Source: Sinohyriopsis cumingii
Lineage: Eukaryota > Mollusca > Bivalvia > Unionida > Unionidae
Reading direction: 5' to 3'
DNA length: 64,000 nt
Assembly (NCBI GenBank): GCA_028554795.2
Contig: CM068825.1
Span: 96,899,451 to 96,963,450, forward strand
The position numbers and the translations under genes are program-made. Of the stretch, positions 1-12,600 are shown piece by piece; the stretch's first letter is position 1; the number at the start of each line of letters is the position of its first letter. The notes under the pieces were generated by a model, which had not been told where the DNA came from, made no database searches, and saw only the letters and a program-made list of their open reading frames with translations.

Positions 1-1740
1 TGTCATACTGATTAGAATAAAGATAATGAGTAATAAAAAGGATCACTGTGATCAATGCCTTTTGACTGAGTCTTATGAGGGGCAAAAGTAACCGTATCAA
101 ACCCAGACCAGCAAATGTGTCAGCTAAAGGAATAATTTACTGATCAACGTCATTCCCACGAACTTTCTTTGCCATAGTTCTATTAATTGCATTAGCTCGG
201 CATAAGCCAGGGATTCTTTCTCTCTAAGATCGACTTTCTGATCCAAGCATGGCTTGCCAGTTAGACGTGGATAAACCACAACCTTATCTCCAGCCAGGTC
301 ATACCGCCGATAAACGAATAACCTCTATGGGTAAAGCCGTTACTCTTCTGACTTTCACAGATAATATGACTAGGTCTGATGAAAAATTTCCACAATGGAG
401 AAGAAAATTAACAATACCGCAATCTATTCCCGAAATAAGAACATTTTCATTAGAAGAAGACTTCTCAGAAAATGGCAAATTATCTGATAATAAAAAAACA
501 CTGAGAAACTCCGGTGTTCCCATAACTTTTAACAGGGTTAGGATTGGCAAAATTACTAATAAGTAATATAGAACCTTTCGACACGAATGGTTCATAATTC
601 TCCGTAACAAAATCAGACTCTTTTTAACCAAACAAATGTAACGCTTTTAATAAATGATCGTGACATTGACATCTTAGAAATAAGAACATTTGGAATAGCT
701 CTGTCATGCTTTGATTGTCTTTTTTTCAATATGTTACAAACAGAAATAACATGCCCTTTCTTCTTAAAATAGGTGCACGTAGGAAGAGATAAGGATTTCT
801 GGTCAGTCGTATCAGAAGCTTAATTCGTACTCGTATGGGACTAAAATGGTTTGTTTACAAAACAAAACTGCTGAGTGGAAGACTTACTGGCCAAAATATA
901 ATTGTGAGTCAACAATAATCGTCATCTGTAGGAGCAGAATCTTCTAAAGTTTCGACATTCTGAGTCATCAAGTAGGTCCTAACGTGGCCGTGGACTCAAT
1001 TCTTGGACTCTTCAATTATTAAGAGATGTCTGAGGTTATCATAGTCTCCCCAACCTTCTTCGCTGAGCATCATCTGTCATATAATGTTATTTTTTTTGCT
1101 GTTGCAAATTCGACATAGGTCAGTTCAGTTTATTTTTTTACAGTATCTAAACCATTGCCGATATGCCTCAGACACCAACCCATAAACCCACAAGATACAT
1201 TACTTAACCATGTCATGGTCAGCACTTTGTTGTACTAACAGTAAGTGGTAGACTTCACGAACTTTAAAAATAAGAACACTTTGTAATAATAGAGTCCATT
1301 GCTCCTTTGGCCATTAAAAATTTTCAGCAGTGTTTTTAGAATGAGGAAAATATTTATCTACTTCTTTTTCTTTACAAGGACGTACTAACTAATATTTCTG
1401 GTAAACTAAAAAACGGAACATGCGTGTGAAGGGAGATGGGGGAGTGTTTTCCATATTCCAGTTCTAATTCTTTGAATTTGTAGTAAAATTCCTTTTCTTC
1501 ATTGTCTCTCACCCCCCCCCCCCCTCGCATATGTGTTCCCCTCTCTTCTTTTTCTTTTTGCATCTGTATTTCCCTTTCTTGCTTCTCGCATAACATTTGC
1601 AACAACCTCTTTCTCTCTCTCTCTTTCTTCGCAACTACAATTCTCTTTCTTCTTTCTGTAACTGCATCTGTCTCTCTTCTTTCTCTTTCTGAAGTTGAAG
1701 TTTTCTTATATCTATTTCCGTCTTGTGTTTAAGCTTCAGT
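1..1740 (-). mobile_element. Decayed Gypsy-type LTR retrotransposon, gag and protease region
   Basis: Read on the minus strand this stretch carries three pieces in the order expected of a gag-pol polyprotein. From about 1740 to 1400 there is a Lys/Glu/Gln-rich coiled coil (LQKEKEERQ, KEKEERGTHM) like the charged helix of some Gypsy gag proteins. At 733-776 there is a zinc-knuckle remnant, CTYFKKKGHVISVC, in which the second Cys of CX2CX4HX4C is Phe. From about 630 to 260 there is a retropepsin-like stretch (LPFSEKSSS, GIDCGIVNF, LPIEVI, then DLAGDKVV). Stops and frame breaks separate the pieces and the active-site Asp-Thr-Gly is not intact, so it is a dead copy. No LTR, reverse transcriptase or integrase was seen; the element may continue left of the window. 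Family placement rests on motif order and is inference. Confidence 0.55.
1507..1735. repeat. Poly-C run and pyrimidine-rich low-complexity tract
   Basis: A run of about 15 C is followed by a CT/TTC-rich stretch. The complementary strand reads as the Glu/Lys-rich coiled coil of the gag-like remnant, so the composition comes from that coding sequence plus slippage. Confidence 0.7.
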
Positions 1741-2100
1741 TCATTTACTTTCATGTCAGAGCCTTACTAATCAAACCCAATGCACTTTTATCCCAACAGT
1801 TTATTTCCATCAAATATTGGAGCAAAACATTTTTATTTTTATTTTTGCTCGTTAAATAAGTCTTTGCCTCAGAAAGAACATATTACCTGGAAAGCTGTAG
1901 CAATTCATCCTTTTTCAAGGATTCTAACCTTTTCTTGGTAGGATTTTAAAAAAGTTCTCCACATTAGATGACATTGTGCAAGCATGTTGATTTCATTATA
2001 GATTTCTCAAAAAATATATAATTAAAATACCTGGGACTTAGAAACTTTAAATTCCCAAACAAAGTTTTCTGAAATATTTTAGAGAAATTCGTATTCCATA
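1741..2100. other. AT-rich spacer, nothing recognised
   Basis: No open frame, RNA-like fold or repeat was recognised here. Confidence 0.4.
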
Positions 2101-2114
2101 ACGAGCCCCCAATT

Positions 2115-2600
2115 TTCAATTACGACTCTATGATCTTAAACTAAGTAACAGAAAAGACAGAAAACCAACATGTTTGTAAAATTCAGCATTTACTTTAATT
2201 CCTATAAATACAAAGAGAAAATTTAAAAAAAACTTAGAGTATTGTTAATCAAATCACAAATAGCCCTAAAAGTTGTATCGCAAGTCAAAATGTAGCAAGT
2301 TCTAAATGAATTTCAGTGACATTCAAATTAAGTTCCACGATTGAATGCGTTGATGTGCTTGTAGTCTTGAACATGCTAATGTGCCAGTGGCCTGGATTAT
2401 GGTGATGTGCTTACAGTTTATTCTTTTATGTATAACAATAATATAATCTAAACTGTTGTTATCTGAATTCGCTATATTTCGAAGTTAATGTTCCAGTAAA
2501 AGAATGTTATTGAAAACTTTGTAATTCCAGTGCATAATAATTTAAATAAATTAATCCTTCCAAATTAAAACAACAGTAAGAAAGGTTCTGCTTCAAGTAA
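2115..2600. repeat. Dispersed repeat family R1, copy 1
   Basis: This copy shares with 34047-34420 the stretch CTATGATCTTAAACTA-GTAACA, then a segment like TTGTAAAATTCAGCATTTA, later CCTAAAAGT, AAATGAATT and the run with GTTGATGTGCTTG/TGTGCCAGTGG. Copies at about 52744-53330 and 60040-60790 share the same layout. Divergence is high with many small gaps. No coding capacity was seen. It could be a solo LTR or a non-autonomous element; ends and target duplications were not resolved. Confidence 0.5.
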
Positions 2601-2967
2601 ACAAGATTATATACCTCTTTTCTTGACCTAGGTCGCAATTAGGATTTTTCCGAAAATGCTCAGTCAATTTTAATGGAATTTTCCATTCTAGAAATTTCTA
2701 AGGTCAGAACCAAACTTGTATCTTCAACTCAAATTCAAGTGAACACGTTTACATCAATAATTTTCTGGATATTTAATCAACAGTCATTGAACAAAATTAG
2801 CTATGTATTATGTGGTTTACAAAATAAATGTCACTAGTCAGGTGCACAATGAAATTGATTTTGGACAAGGTCATATACAAAACAGAGATATACATAACAT
2901 ACTGTCATGAAGAAAAGCCAAAATAATAATACAAATTAAGTCTAGAATACTTTCGATTTTTTTAGAG

Positions 2968-3179
2968 TACCGTCTCTACTTGCTTATAAGTAGAGTCAAA
3001 CTGCATACAACAAAGATCCAGATCTACTGATGCATAATGTGCATGTAGACTAGGGTCTATGTTGCTTGTTCTACTGATTACTCCTAACAAACGCACTGTA
3101 AAGATCTGCGGGGGCATGATGCGCCCGGGTATCCGAGTCTATGCAGCAGGACAAGTCTTATAAATTAATACATACGGTA
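2968..3179. mobile_element. Foldback MITE, TACCGT family, copy A
   Basis: It begins TACCGTCTCTACTTGCTTAT and ends with the inverted counterpart (TCTTATAAATTAATACATACGGTA). The inside holds the family's short palindromic blocks (AGATCTACTGATGCATAATG, ATCTGCGGGGGCATGATGCG). The same ends and internal blocks recur at about 4699, 7147, 12350, 19552 and 30392. No coding capacity. Superfamily not assigned. Confidence 0.6.
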
Positions 3180-3288
3180 CATTCGGATTGTATTCTAGTT
3201 GCATATTTTCAAGCTTTTTAAATTCTAAGTAAAGACCAATAATTCGTAGTGAAACCTGTGCATTAAATATTTATCCTTCATGTTGCAG

Positions 3289-3524
3289 AGACCGTATGCC
3301 CATCCACCACAAGCTGACAGATTGCCAAAAAAGACGGATCAGAAGGAAACATATTGGGGAAGACCGTAAAAACAGCCCCAGGGTGAGGCGAAGAAGTACA
3401 ATGGCACAGGGGCAGACAAGACACGACATTTCTTATAATTCTTCATTGCCAGAAAAGCCTGACACTCCGAACTACATGAGCATAAATACGGACGTCAACT
3501 ACAGCTCTGATACAGACTCTGATG
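3289..3524 (+). CDS. Candidate 5' exon of gene 1: basic then acidic N-terminus
   Basis: An acceptor (TTCATGTTGCAG) precedes an ATG at 3296. The 76 codons read a basic stretch (DCQKRRIRRKH, RVRRRS) and then an acidic end (NYSSDTDSD), followed by a phase-1 donor (GATG/GTAACA). Gene 2 has an acidic N-terminal exon (SSEDEFDTDLEDH) that also ends in phase 1, so this may be the matching exon of gene 1. The exon that should follow (209 nt in gene 2) was not found between here and 9493, so the link to gene 1 is unproven. Confidence 0.4.
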
Positions 3525-4019
3525 GTAACATTAAAACACTCATGGGTGACAGCGTATGGCACTCTCATTTAGTTTTCATCTTGAAATATACGAGTACATT
3601 TAGAATTCTCTAATTTGATTCTGAAAAGAGTTCTTCAACTTTCTAAAATTAAGTTCATGATATCCTTTCTTACTGCCTTTTTTAGCAAGCTCCCTCAACC
3701 ACAAGAATTGTAAGCACCGTGACCGACTCGGAAAAAGTAATTCTTTATTAGGAATAGGATGAAGAACGGAAATGTTTACTTTGGGTTTTAATGACATATT
3801 AAATTTGACACATACTTTACACTTCTCCTCTAGGACTGAACTTCACTTCAGTAAGCTTGATTAATACAGCGTTTTCCATCCAATTTGCCGTCGTTTACTG
3901 TACAGCCACAGCTGACAAAAACAACTACAAAATTCACTTCCAAAATTCAGCAACATTGCTTGTGGAATAAACATTCTATTAATGTTTACACTTGCCTACC
4001 AAGCTACATACAAGAACGT
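3525..4019. other. Spacer without recognised gene
   Basis: AT-rich sequence. A short acceptor/donor pair around 3693-3737 would keep the reading phase but encodes nothing recognisable, so it is not called. Confidence 0.3.
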
Positions 4020-4252
4020 GTGCATGCATACATACATACATTCATGCATACATACATACATACATACATACATACATACTTACATATCTACATACATACA
4101 TACATACATACATACATACAGACAGACAGGCATGCATGTATGCATACATACATATATACCTACCTACCTACCTACATACATACATACATACATACATACA
4201 TACATACATACATACATACATTCTTACATACATACATACATACATACATACA
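4020..4252. repeat. (CATA)n tetranucleotide microsatellite
   Basis: A long TACA/CATA array with minor variants (GACAGACAGG, CTACCTACC). It is the target of the hAT-type MITE immediately downstream; the array resumes at 4525. Confidence 0.9.
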
Positions 4253-4524
4253 CAGGGGCGGATTAAGGCTCACTGATGCCCTAAGCACTGACAAATCTTG
4301 GTGCCCCCCTCCTTTCTACGTACACCTGGGAAGATAACCCTAGGGTGCACCATGATCAAGAAACAGAACATTATGATCAATTTGCACTAGTTTTATCAAT
4401 TTTTTTTTACAAATCTTCATTCGTTTTTTTTTTCTTTTCACCCTTTTCTCAACTTTGTGGTGCCCCCTTTGGCCCTGGTGCCCTAAGCACGTGCTTAGTC
4501 TGCTTAATGGTTAATACGCCCCTG
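4253..4524. mobile_element. hAT-type MITE, copy 1 (272 bp)
   Basis: The left end is CAGGGGCGGATTAAGG and the right end is the inverted TTAATACGCCCCTG. It is flanked by a perfect 8-bp duplication TACATACA (4245-4252 and 4525-4532), inside the tetranucleotide array. Eight-base duplications with CAGGGG ends are typical of the hAT superfamily. A second copy in the opposite orientation lies at 44508-44825. The inside is poly-T-rich and has no transposase. Confidence 0.85.
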
Positions 4525-4698
4525 TACATACATACATACAGCAAATTGTGGTCATAATGTTGAGTTGGAATATGTACAAAGGTTTGATTGGTACCATATC
4601 GGTCTTTTGGGGATTAAACACGTGGCCAGTCTGCAAAGAAGCTATGATACACCAAGTCCAGATTGGGAACGGTTCACTGTATACAAGTCTAAATATGT

Positions 4699-4905
4699 AT
4701 ATACTCGTTTATAAGTCCAAATGCAAACTTCACTTACCCAGATCTGACGTCGCATAATGCGCCAGCACATCTGAGTATGTGCAGTTTGTTAGAAGCAATC
4801 AGTAGAACAAACAGCAGTGAGCCCGATCTGCAGGTGCATTATGCTACGGCAGATCAGGCTCTTTGTTGTTTGCAGTTTGACTCGATTTATAAGCGAGTAC
4901 ATAAG
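4699..4905. mobile_element. Foldback MITE, TACCGT family, copy B
   Basis: The ends resemble the family (ATACTCGTTTATAAGTCC ... ACTCGATTTATAAGCGAGTA), but the outermost bases are degraded. The internal blocks CAGATCTGACGTCGCATAAT and GATCTGCAGGTGCATTATGC are kept. Confidence 0.55.
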
Positions 4906-5404
4906 GATGTACGATCGATTCAAGTACATGTGTAATAGCTAGACGATATTTAAAAGCCCTTCATTACACATGCTTTGCTACCAAGTATACTCACCTTGAT
5001 GGCATTAATGTAGACACTTTTGTCGCATCAAGCTTAGTTGTTGGCACAGAAATAGAGTACTGGAGAAGAATGTAGTCGGGGAGTATTGTATGAAAAGTTT
5101 GCTTTCACTGCAACATTCAACAAGGTCTGTGTAGGGTACCGCTGCTCGTGATTTATTTGTCGACCCTTTCATCACCGAAAAGACCAACGTGTTTACTTTA
5201 AAAGGAATGCAGACTGTTGCAATACGTATGTTTATGTTTGCGAAAATTGATTGCATAAAGAAATTGCTGTTCAAAGCAGATAGATGACATCTGGTCAATT
5301 TTGGAGAATTATATGTAAACACTGGTTAACAACGGCAAAGATTTTCTTTGGCAACTCTGGCATTCTTTTCCCATGTGATACAAACAGAAAAATATGAGAC
5401 TATC

Positions 5405-5622
5405 TTTTTTTTTTAAATGTTCAAATGTAATATCTCTACAGATTTTTTAAAAAAATGTTCAAATGTAATATCTCTACAGATTTTTTAAATGTTCAAATGT
5501 AATATCTCTACAGATTTTTAAAAAATGTTCAAATGTAATATCTCTACAGATTTTTTAAATGTTCAAATGTAACATCTCTACAGATTTTTTTAAATGTTCA
5601 AATGTAATATTTCTATAGATCG
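5405..5622. repeat. Minisatellite of about 33-37 bp, six units
   Basis: Units read TTTTTAAATGTTCAAATGTA-ATATCTCTACAGA, with length variation in the T and A runs. One unit has AACATC in place of AATATC and the last is degraded. Confidence 0.85.
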
Positions 5623-5624
5623 CA

Positions 5625-7146
5625 TGGCTACTCATTCCTCTTTGTTTCTTCTTAAAAGTTGATTTTCATGTCCTGGACGAATGGCATGTGCATTGTTCAT
5701 ATACATTTGACTCCACTTAGAGCGAGACGCAAAAGACATCAATTTATAATCACGTTATAAGTGGATATAGTAATAAAATGAATTTGAAACACAAAGTACT
5801 TACGCCTAGTAACCAAGTATATGTTATGTGGTAAAACATCAAATAAAGTACAAGGTAAAATATCAAATATTTGTTGATTTGTTTTTCTCCATTGAATGTT
5901 TTTTTAAATTTGGGTTTTATTTCCAATTTTTTTATTCACACAAGTATAGAACACATTTAAACTGATATTTTTGACTAATTAAATGCGTTTAGGTGACTAC
6001 CTTTATGACCTCGAAATAAATTATGTTACAATAACATTAGCAGACGCCTCAGTACTTGTACTGTAATACATAAAATCTTGTTATAACAATTCACTTAATA
6101 TGCAAAAGGAAGGAAATATAACAAAAAAGAAAGTTTAGTGGGGCTATAATTAATTTTTGTGTTATACAGTATCGCGTAACAGAGCGAATAGACAATTTAT
6201 TCATTCTTAAACAAGGTGTATCAATAAATCGATTAAATTCTCTTAAATAAGATTAAGCTTTGATTTAACGCGTACCTTTCTAGATCGTGTCTCATGCGCA
6301 CTTAATGTGAAATGAATAGACCCAGTACTACTGTCACATGATGTTCTGCGAGATTAAGGTCTACGTGGTTCGTTTCACCGATAATTTCCAAGCGACATAT
6401 TTACGCTGTTTGGAGTTTGGTTACACGAAGCAATTCATCGAATAAATTTTATTATTAGAGCCGATTTATCAAACGCTCTTCGGGAAGGCTCTTTTCATTT
6501 TCAAGGAAACGGGATATGTCGCAGACATCAATGTTTAAATAATCCTGATCGAACTCAAAACACGCAGGCTATAGAGTTGTCTTTCTGTATCAGGAACTGA
6601 ATATCATGTCGAGATTATAGTGAAATAAATTCTATTTTCACAGAAAAACAATAAATGTTCGTGGTTTTGCAAAAAAAAAAAGCCCCGTCTTTCTCGGTGC
6701 TTAAATTAGTGCATTAGGGAAGATGTCTAATGTTTTCACATAAGAATCATTTTTGTTTGACCCTTTTAAATTCGTTTTTAGGTAGTAAGCACGAAATCAA
6801 CGTAACTTGGTACCTCACGAAAAACAGTGAAACCACATTAATTTTCACAGTTCATGCTTTTTACGTAATTACTACAGGTCATAATTTTTTTTAGGCAACG
6901 TCCACTGCATTAAATTCGAGTTTACAGACAAGTCAAGCTTGTTTTTTTCATTCATGAATACAGTTAGACAAATTTGATTTTATCTTGCGTTTAACCGTTT
7001 AATTTCAATAGATCCTATGTCCTTGAATAATATACTAGTAGTGTATGTCCTTTACATATTAATCATAGCAAAACATTATTTTTAAATACGTCTTTATCTT
7101 TAAAACTAGGTGAATTTTATTATCTGTTTTTTTTTTTTGACGTTAT
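5625..7146. other. AT-rich spacer, no gene seen
   Basis: No conserved reading frame, tRNA fold or repeat was recognised on either strand. Confidence 0.4.
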
Positions 7147-7295
7147 AGCGTCCTTACTCGCTTATGAGTCGAGTCAAACTGCAGATAACATTAGATCCTG
7201 ATTTTCCATAGCATAACGCGCTTGCAGATCAGTGTCTATGTTGTTTGTTCTACTGATTGCAGTTGGACTCGGCTTATAGGTGAGTAAATACGGTA
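7147..7295. mobile_element. Foldback MITE, TACCGT family, copy C
   Basis: The left arm is CCTTACTCGCTTATGAGTCG and the right arm is CTCGGCTTATAGGTGAGTAA followed by ATACGGTA. The internal block GCATAACGCGCTTGCAGATC matches other family members. Confidence 0.65.
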
Positions 7296-9492
7296 TTGTC
7301 TCCGAAATTTATCGCATGGAATTATTAAATAAAGGTGGATTCATGGCCTTGAGAGAGTTCATTTGACTACCCTTTATTAGTCATAAAATCAAAGGGAAAA
7401 ATAAACATAATCACCCATTGTTTCCACTGACCAGGACTCTGTGATCTAAGCTATAAGCACTTTGAGCTGAACATTAGTCATTGCTTCAAAGCGGCAGCCG
7501 GCGACAATATTAATTCCGATTAAATAAAAGATGGAAATACCATTATTTTAAACCTGAATCAATAGTTTACCGCACAAGTTGTCCTCCTTTTATGTCAAAA
7601 TTTCATATTATCATGACATACAGGTTGCGTTCTGCCGGTTGAATTGTGTACTGATTCAAAATATGATTGCAGTCGATCATTGATCTTACTCTTCGGTATC
7701 TGCATGTACATAATATAATTTCTCTTTGAGAGATATAAAAAGAAAGAAATAATTATCGTCGTAAGTTTTTTCTTTTTATCTACTAGAACATAGACATCAT
7801 AGGGACTGTATAAATATTTACACCCATATACTGACAAAGATATCAAGAATCTCCACGACTCTATCCACGGCATGAAGTTTTATTCTGAATTATTAAATAG
7901 ACAAAGAATATTTCTAATGTTCATGAATTGTTTATATACAAAAATACGTCATTTATTAAGTTCGCTGATAGAATAGTCGCTTTCACATAACCTTTCTTTC
8001 CTTCTATCATCATATACTTTGAAGATAAATAACGGCTAAATCGAATTCATTGTTTGTCTTCTTTAAGAGAAAGAGAGAAAGAAAAAGGAGAAGAACCTTA
8101 ATTTAAGCCAGAAAGTCTATATATCAGCATGTCAACAAGCCCAGATAGTAGTCCGCCAGAAATTAGTTCAACAACTGACCACGAAAACACTGGACGTCAA
8201 CAAATCTCTCATGGGACCTACAGACGTCAAAGCGCTTGCATGCGCTCTAACGGTGAATCTCAGTTATCTGACTACCTTTCAAACACACACCCCTTCACCC
8301 ATCCACACCCAAAAAGGTGCTGGCTTTTGGGGTTTTCTTTTTGAGATATTTGTAGTGCTAGTCTGCTGATAAATTTAACATTGTGATCTCAAGTTCTTTG
8401 TTATACTGTAATAAAATTAGGGTATGTACAATATGCATTTTCGCCTCCGTTTATAATTTGTTAGATTGTTGTGATTTGTTATTGATTATGGGTATTATAT
8501 GCTAGAAGATAATTTCTCAGTCCAAGTAATTAGCACATTTCTAGGAGCAGACGTCTTAATGTGCAGAATTCACGAGAACGTACGACAGCGTGGATTAGTT
8601 TCATAAAATGGACCTTTTCATTTTTAAACATAGGAAATTATCTGAATAATTGTATGTATACGTGTTTAGTCATTGGAGACAGGAATAATCTTTGTATTGG
8701 TCGTGTTTTGTGTTGCATTGCGTGAAGTACTAATATTCGTGATGTTTGGCCATTAGGTGATTAGAGATTACGAAATATTTGCGCGTTCTAGAACCTTTCA
8801 GTTCACAACGACTGTTGTCTTCAGGTCCTTGGAAATAGGGGAAAACATGGGTTACCAAGACATGCTCATGCAGGTGTTTGCGTGTAACAATATATATTTT
8901 GTTGTCCACTTTTTGGAGTGACAGCCGTTTTATTTTTTATTCATTCAAAAATCTAAACTCTCCAAGACTTTTACATATGCTGTAGTTTTTCAGTTGACTC
9001 ATGGCATAACTTGAATGGATGAAATTTATGAATTGAATGAATGAAATTTATGAATGTTAATCCTCTCAATTTGTTCTGCCACTGACACAATTTCGTTCCA
9101 CTAATCAACCCAGTCCAAAAGCTGAGATAAACGAATAATTCGACGTTAACATCAATAGGCTCTATCTTAAGTTTGTTCTAATTATTTGTTGCTTTTCGAA
9201 ATTTGTGGAGAATATTGAAAAATCACCAATTCCTTGATTGAATATTAGAAGGGCCCACATGGTAATAAGTTTGTCTAACTTCTCTGATGTCTCAGGTTCG
9301 CTTCCCTTTTGTGGCATATGCAAATGCCATTACCCACCAAAGTTCAATAATTTTGTATCCACTCTTAGCCAGCATCCGAACCCGTAAGAGTACATTTCTT
9401 TGAAGTTTGAAAAGCACAGTATTACAAATCTGTGTAACATGTATGAATTTTATTTCTAATATTCATTTTTTTACCCCTGTGATTAATTATAG
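7296..9492. other. Spacer or 5' intron of gene 1, no exon recognised
   Basis: A 71-codon frame at 8129-8344 has no recognisable features. Around 8827-8877 a splice-flanked stretch has a faint likeness to the pre-LRR exon of gene 2 but is too short and divergent to call. Confidence 0.3.
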
Positions 9493-9600
9493 ATGAATAC
9501 CGTCGTTACGTCTGTTGATCTATCTGGAAATGAAATCGGTAAAGAAGGTTTAAGGCATATACTTGAAATGTTGTCCGAAAACAACACCATTACAGCTCTG
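9493..9600 (+). CDS. Gene 1 exon, LRR 1 (108 nt)
   Basis: Acceptor TTAATTATAG and donor GTAAGT. Encodes MNTVVTSVDLSGNEIGKEGL and onward to NNTITAL. Same length and phase as the gene 2 exon at 55565-55672. Confidence 0.8.
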
Positions 9601-12600
9601 GTAAGTAAATAGTCGCATTGTTTCTAGATTTCCATATTTGTACAATAGTATTCTGAACCCATTCCTATTACATACCCATTTAATCTTACAGGTTTGATCT
9701 GGCATTCGATACAGCTATCCAATCCGTATTTCCGTATCAAACACCCATATTGGAACTACTTATGTGCTTTCTTTGACATCCGCGCTTAGATATCTTTAGA
9801 CGCACTGAAACAAAAGTATATATATCCCAATTCGTTTTGAATTTTTTCATACAGTAAAGCTAACAATATTCAGAAAGCATTAAAAAGCTGGTATGTAATA
9901 AATGCAAAAAAGCATTCGTGTTTTGTACTGATTTTGGGGAAAGAACTCTTTTGATACGGCATATAAATACGTCTCAACCTGATGGCCTGTACGTATTCCT
10001 ACGCCACATCACATCATTCAGAACAAATCATGTATGCAATTTTCGCTTATGTAATGTTTATATATTATTTAGGGATGTTTACTTCAAATGAATTTCAAGA
10101 ATTAGGTCGGCAAACCATTTCTTGGAATATCGCTTGTTGAAAAAAGAAAAAGTCGATCGCATCAGTTGCCATATGAATATTATTTGTACGCTGAAATCAA
10201 AGGTCACGTAAGCAAAAACGTTGTTTGGTCATTTTGTTCTGCCAGTATTAACCTTATCTCTAAATATCATACGTATCGTATCAGTTAAAACTTAACTGAA
10301 ATTGTTTTTAAGTGTTTGAAACTTAAATGCGCATACCGTAAATAATCGATTATGGTACCTTTAATTAAGAGCATATTTCCAGCTTATTAACATTAATCTG
10401 TTTAAACAGACCCGCTCTCTGATCTCATTTCTATATTACTGTATTTCGAATCCTATTGATTTAGGCACAAATATTTCTTCCTATTTCGTATATGTTCCAG
10501 AAATTATCCAACTGCCATCTTAATACAGATCACGCTCAAATCCTTGCCGAGTTTATTGGTGACAACAATACTATTCAAGACTTAGAAATAGCAGGTAAGT
10601 TATTGGCATTCATCAAGTATCAATACTTCTACAAACTGCTATTATTTAAGAAATTTCTCTACGTGAATGACAAAGGGATTATTCCACCAAACATAACTGC
10701 AATGCCAGTAGCTGGTAAAGGAAAGTAACATTTCCATTTCAGAATGTTAACACGTGACAAAATGAATTGCGTTCATTTCTGTATGAACTGTAAAGAGAAC
10801 TACTTTTCTAAGAATACACACTTTTATAAATAGAGTCACGTTTACAACATAAGATAAACACTGCCAGTGAAGGCAGACATGAAGTAAGCATTAAAGGAAA
10901 AGAACATTCTAACAATTTAAAAAAAAAAATAATTGAATAATTTTGGTTTTCATTGGTTGAAGGATTGGTATTATGATGATCTTATTACGATAAAGCAGGA
11001 CAATCTTAAGTGCTATGAATAGCTACGTAACAGAAAACCCCAAACATGTATTACTACGCTCAATTAAGATTTCTGTTTTTTAAATGATGAAAACAAAATA
11101 ACATGACGAATATTTTAAATTTCAATTATAAGAGTTTAACGTCTTTTTTTCTGAGTTTATCGTGGTATAAACTGTCAGTTGCCGACTCACACAGCTTACA
11201 TAACGCCCTTCAGGCGTTATTTGCTGTGTGAGTCGGCAACTGACAGTTTATACCACAATAAACTCAGAAGAAAAAAAAAACAACGTTAAACTCTTAATTA
11301 AACTTTTTATTATATTGTGATCTCTGTTATTATTTGAAGTTTCTGTTCTTGTTCGCGTTTTTTTTTCTTTGCTTGTATTGCTAGAGACAGCAAAAGGTAA
11401 AAAAAAAGCTTTAAAGAAAACTGACAAACTTAGAAAAAAGAAATGCAACGACCAAACTGTATTATAATAGCAAGAAATTAAGTCAAATCGAAAAAGAAGC
11501 CCCAGTGAATAGAGAAGTATCAAAAATTGTAAAGTTGCTAAAGATACGATATCAAATTTCCATGACAGATGTGATGCGCATAACCGTCTTCTATCTAAAT
11601 GACTGTTATCGGTGATTTACAGAGTCTCGTTGTGTGTTAGTTTTCATTATCGCATGATATTCTGTTGACAATGACAATGGAATATATTTAAGATACGTGA
11701 CGTTAATTTTTGTCCAACAAGTTTAAAAATCCGATCCATGTCAGTGTGCATCGACTACAAATTTTTGCCCTTGTTTTCGAACTGCGTTTCATCTTAGCTA
11801 GAAATACACCCGTTCTTTTTCATTCCATTCTGTACTCTAATGAACCCGATGTTCGACTAAATGTATTCGTTTATAACGATAAGGAACCTGTTTGCCTGTA
11901 ATATCAATGTTGTATTTGAGTCACTGATTACATAACGATCAAAGTAAACCAAATGATTAAACACTATCAGATGCCAACATTACTCGTGTTAAGTGTGCTC
12001 AGACACGTAGTACAGGCCGAACTATCAAATTGTATAAAGTCAAATATTGGAGTCGTTAAATAATTTAGACTCAGCTAATTGACATACGGTGAAATCTAGA
12101 CTTTGTAAATAAACATAGAACTGTTCATATATTCAGAACAATGTAACATAAACCGCAGGGAGACAGTCTCCAAGCTTATCAAATGTTGAAGAAAAGGTAC
12201 TCCTTTGAAGTGTTCAGAAACCCCTACTAGATTTTTCCGTAGTAATACTTTGACCTTTTAGTCAATTATTTCGTATGGATAAAAATGTTACAACCATGCA
12301 TTAACATTTATTGTACAACCGTAGCATGCCATGCATAACATACAGCTCACAGCGAACAATACGAAATCAGATTTGCCGTCCCATAATGCGCTGGCGGATC
12401 AAAGTCTGAGTTATTGGTTCTATATATTGATTTGGTACAAGCTGCTTATACCCGGGTCTGCCGGCACATTACAAAACTACAGGTCAGGGTCGAATTTTTT
12501 ATTTTTTACATTTGCATGAGCGCTATGCAAGAGTAAATACAAGAGGCTTTTGTTGTTATTAATAATGCTATTTTGTTCTCTTAAGCTCCGATGTTTGGCT

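Noticed and set aside
249..566. 105-codon plus-strand frame
   Set aside because: It is antisense to the protease part of the Gypsy-like remnant and has no features of its own.
3693..3737. Possible small exon after TTTTTTAG
   Set aside because: The phase fits but the encoded residues match nothing and the donor is weak.
3885..4337. Frames of 94-150 codons rich in Tyr, Ile, His and Thr
   Set aside because: They are translations of the (CATA)n array in three frames, not genes.
5005..5322. 105-codon minus-strand frame
   Set aside because: No domain, signal or splice context recognised; probably chance.
8129..8344. 71-codon frame rich in Ser/Thr
   Set aside because: No domain, no convincing splice sites, no counterpart in gene 2.
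8827..8877. Splice-flanked stretch (GENMGYQDMLMQ) faintly like the pre-LRR exon of gene 2
   Set aside because: Only a handful of residues agree and the exon would be about 50 nt rather than 209; not enough to call.
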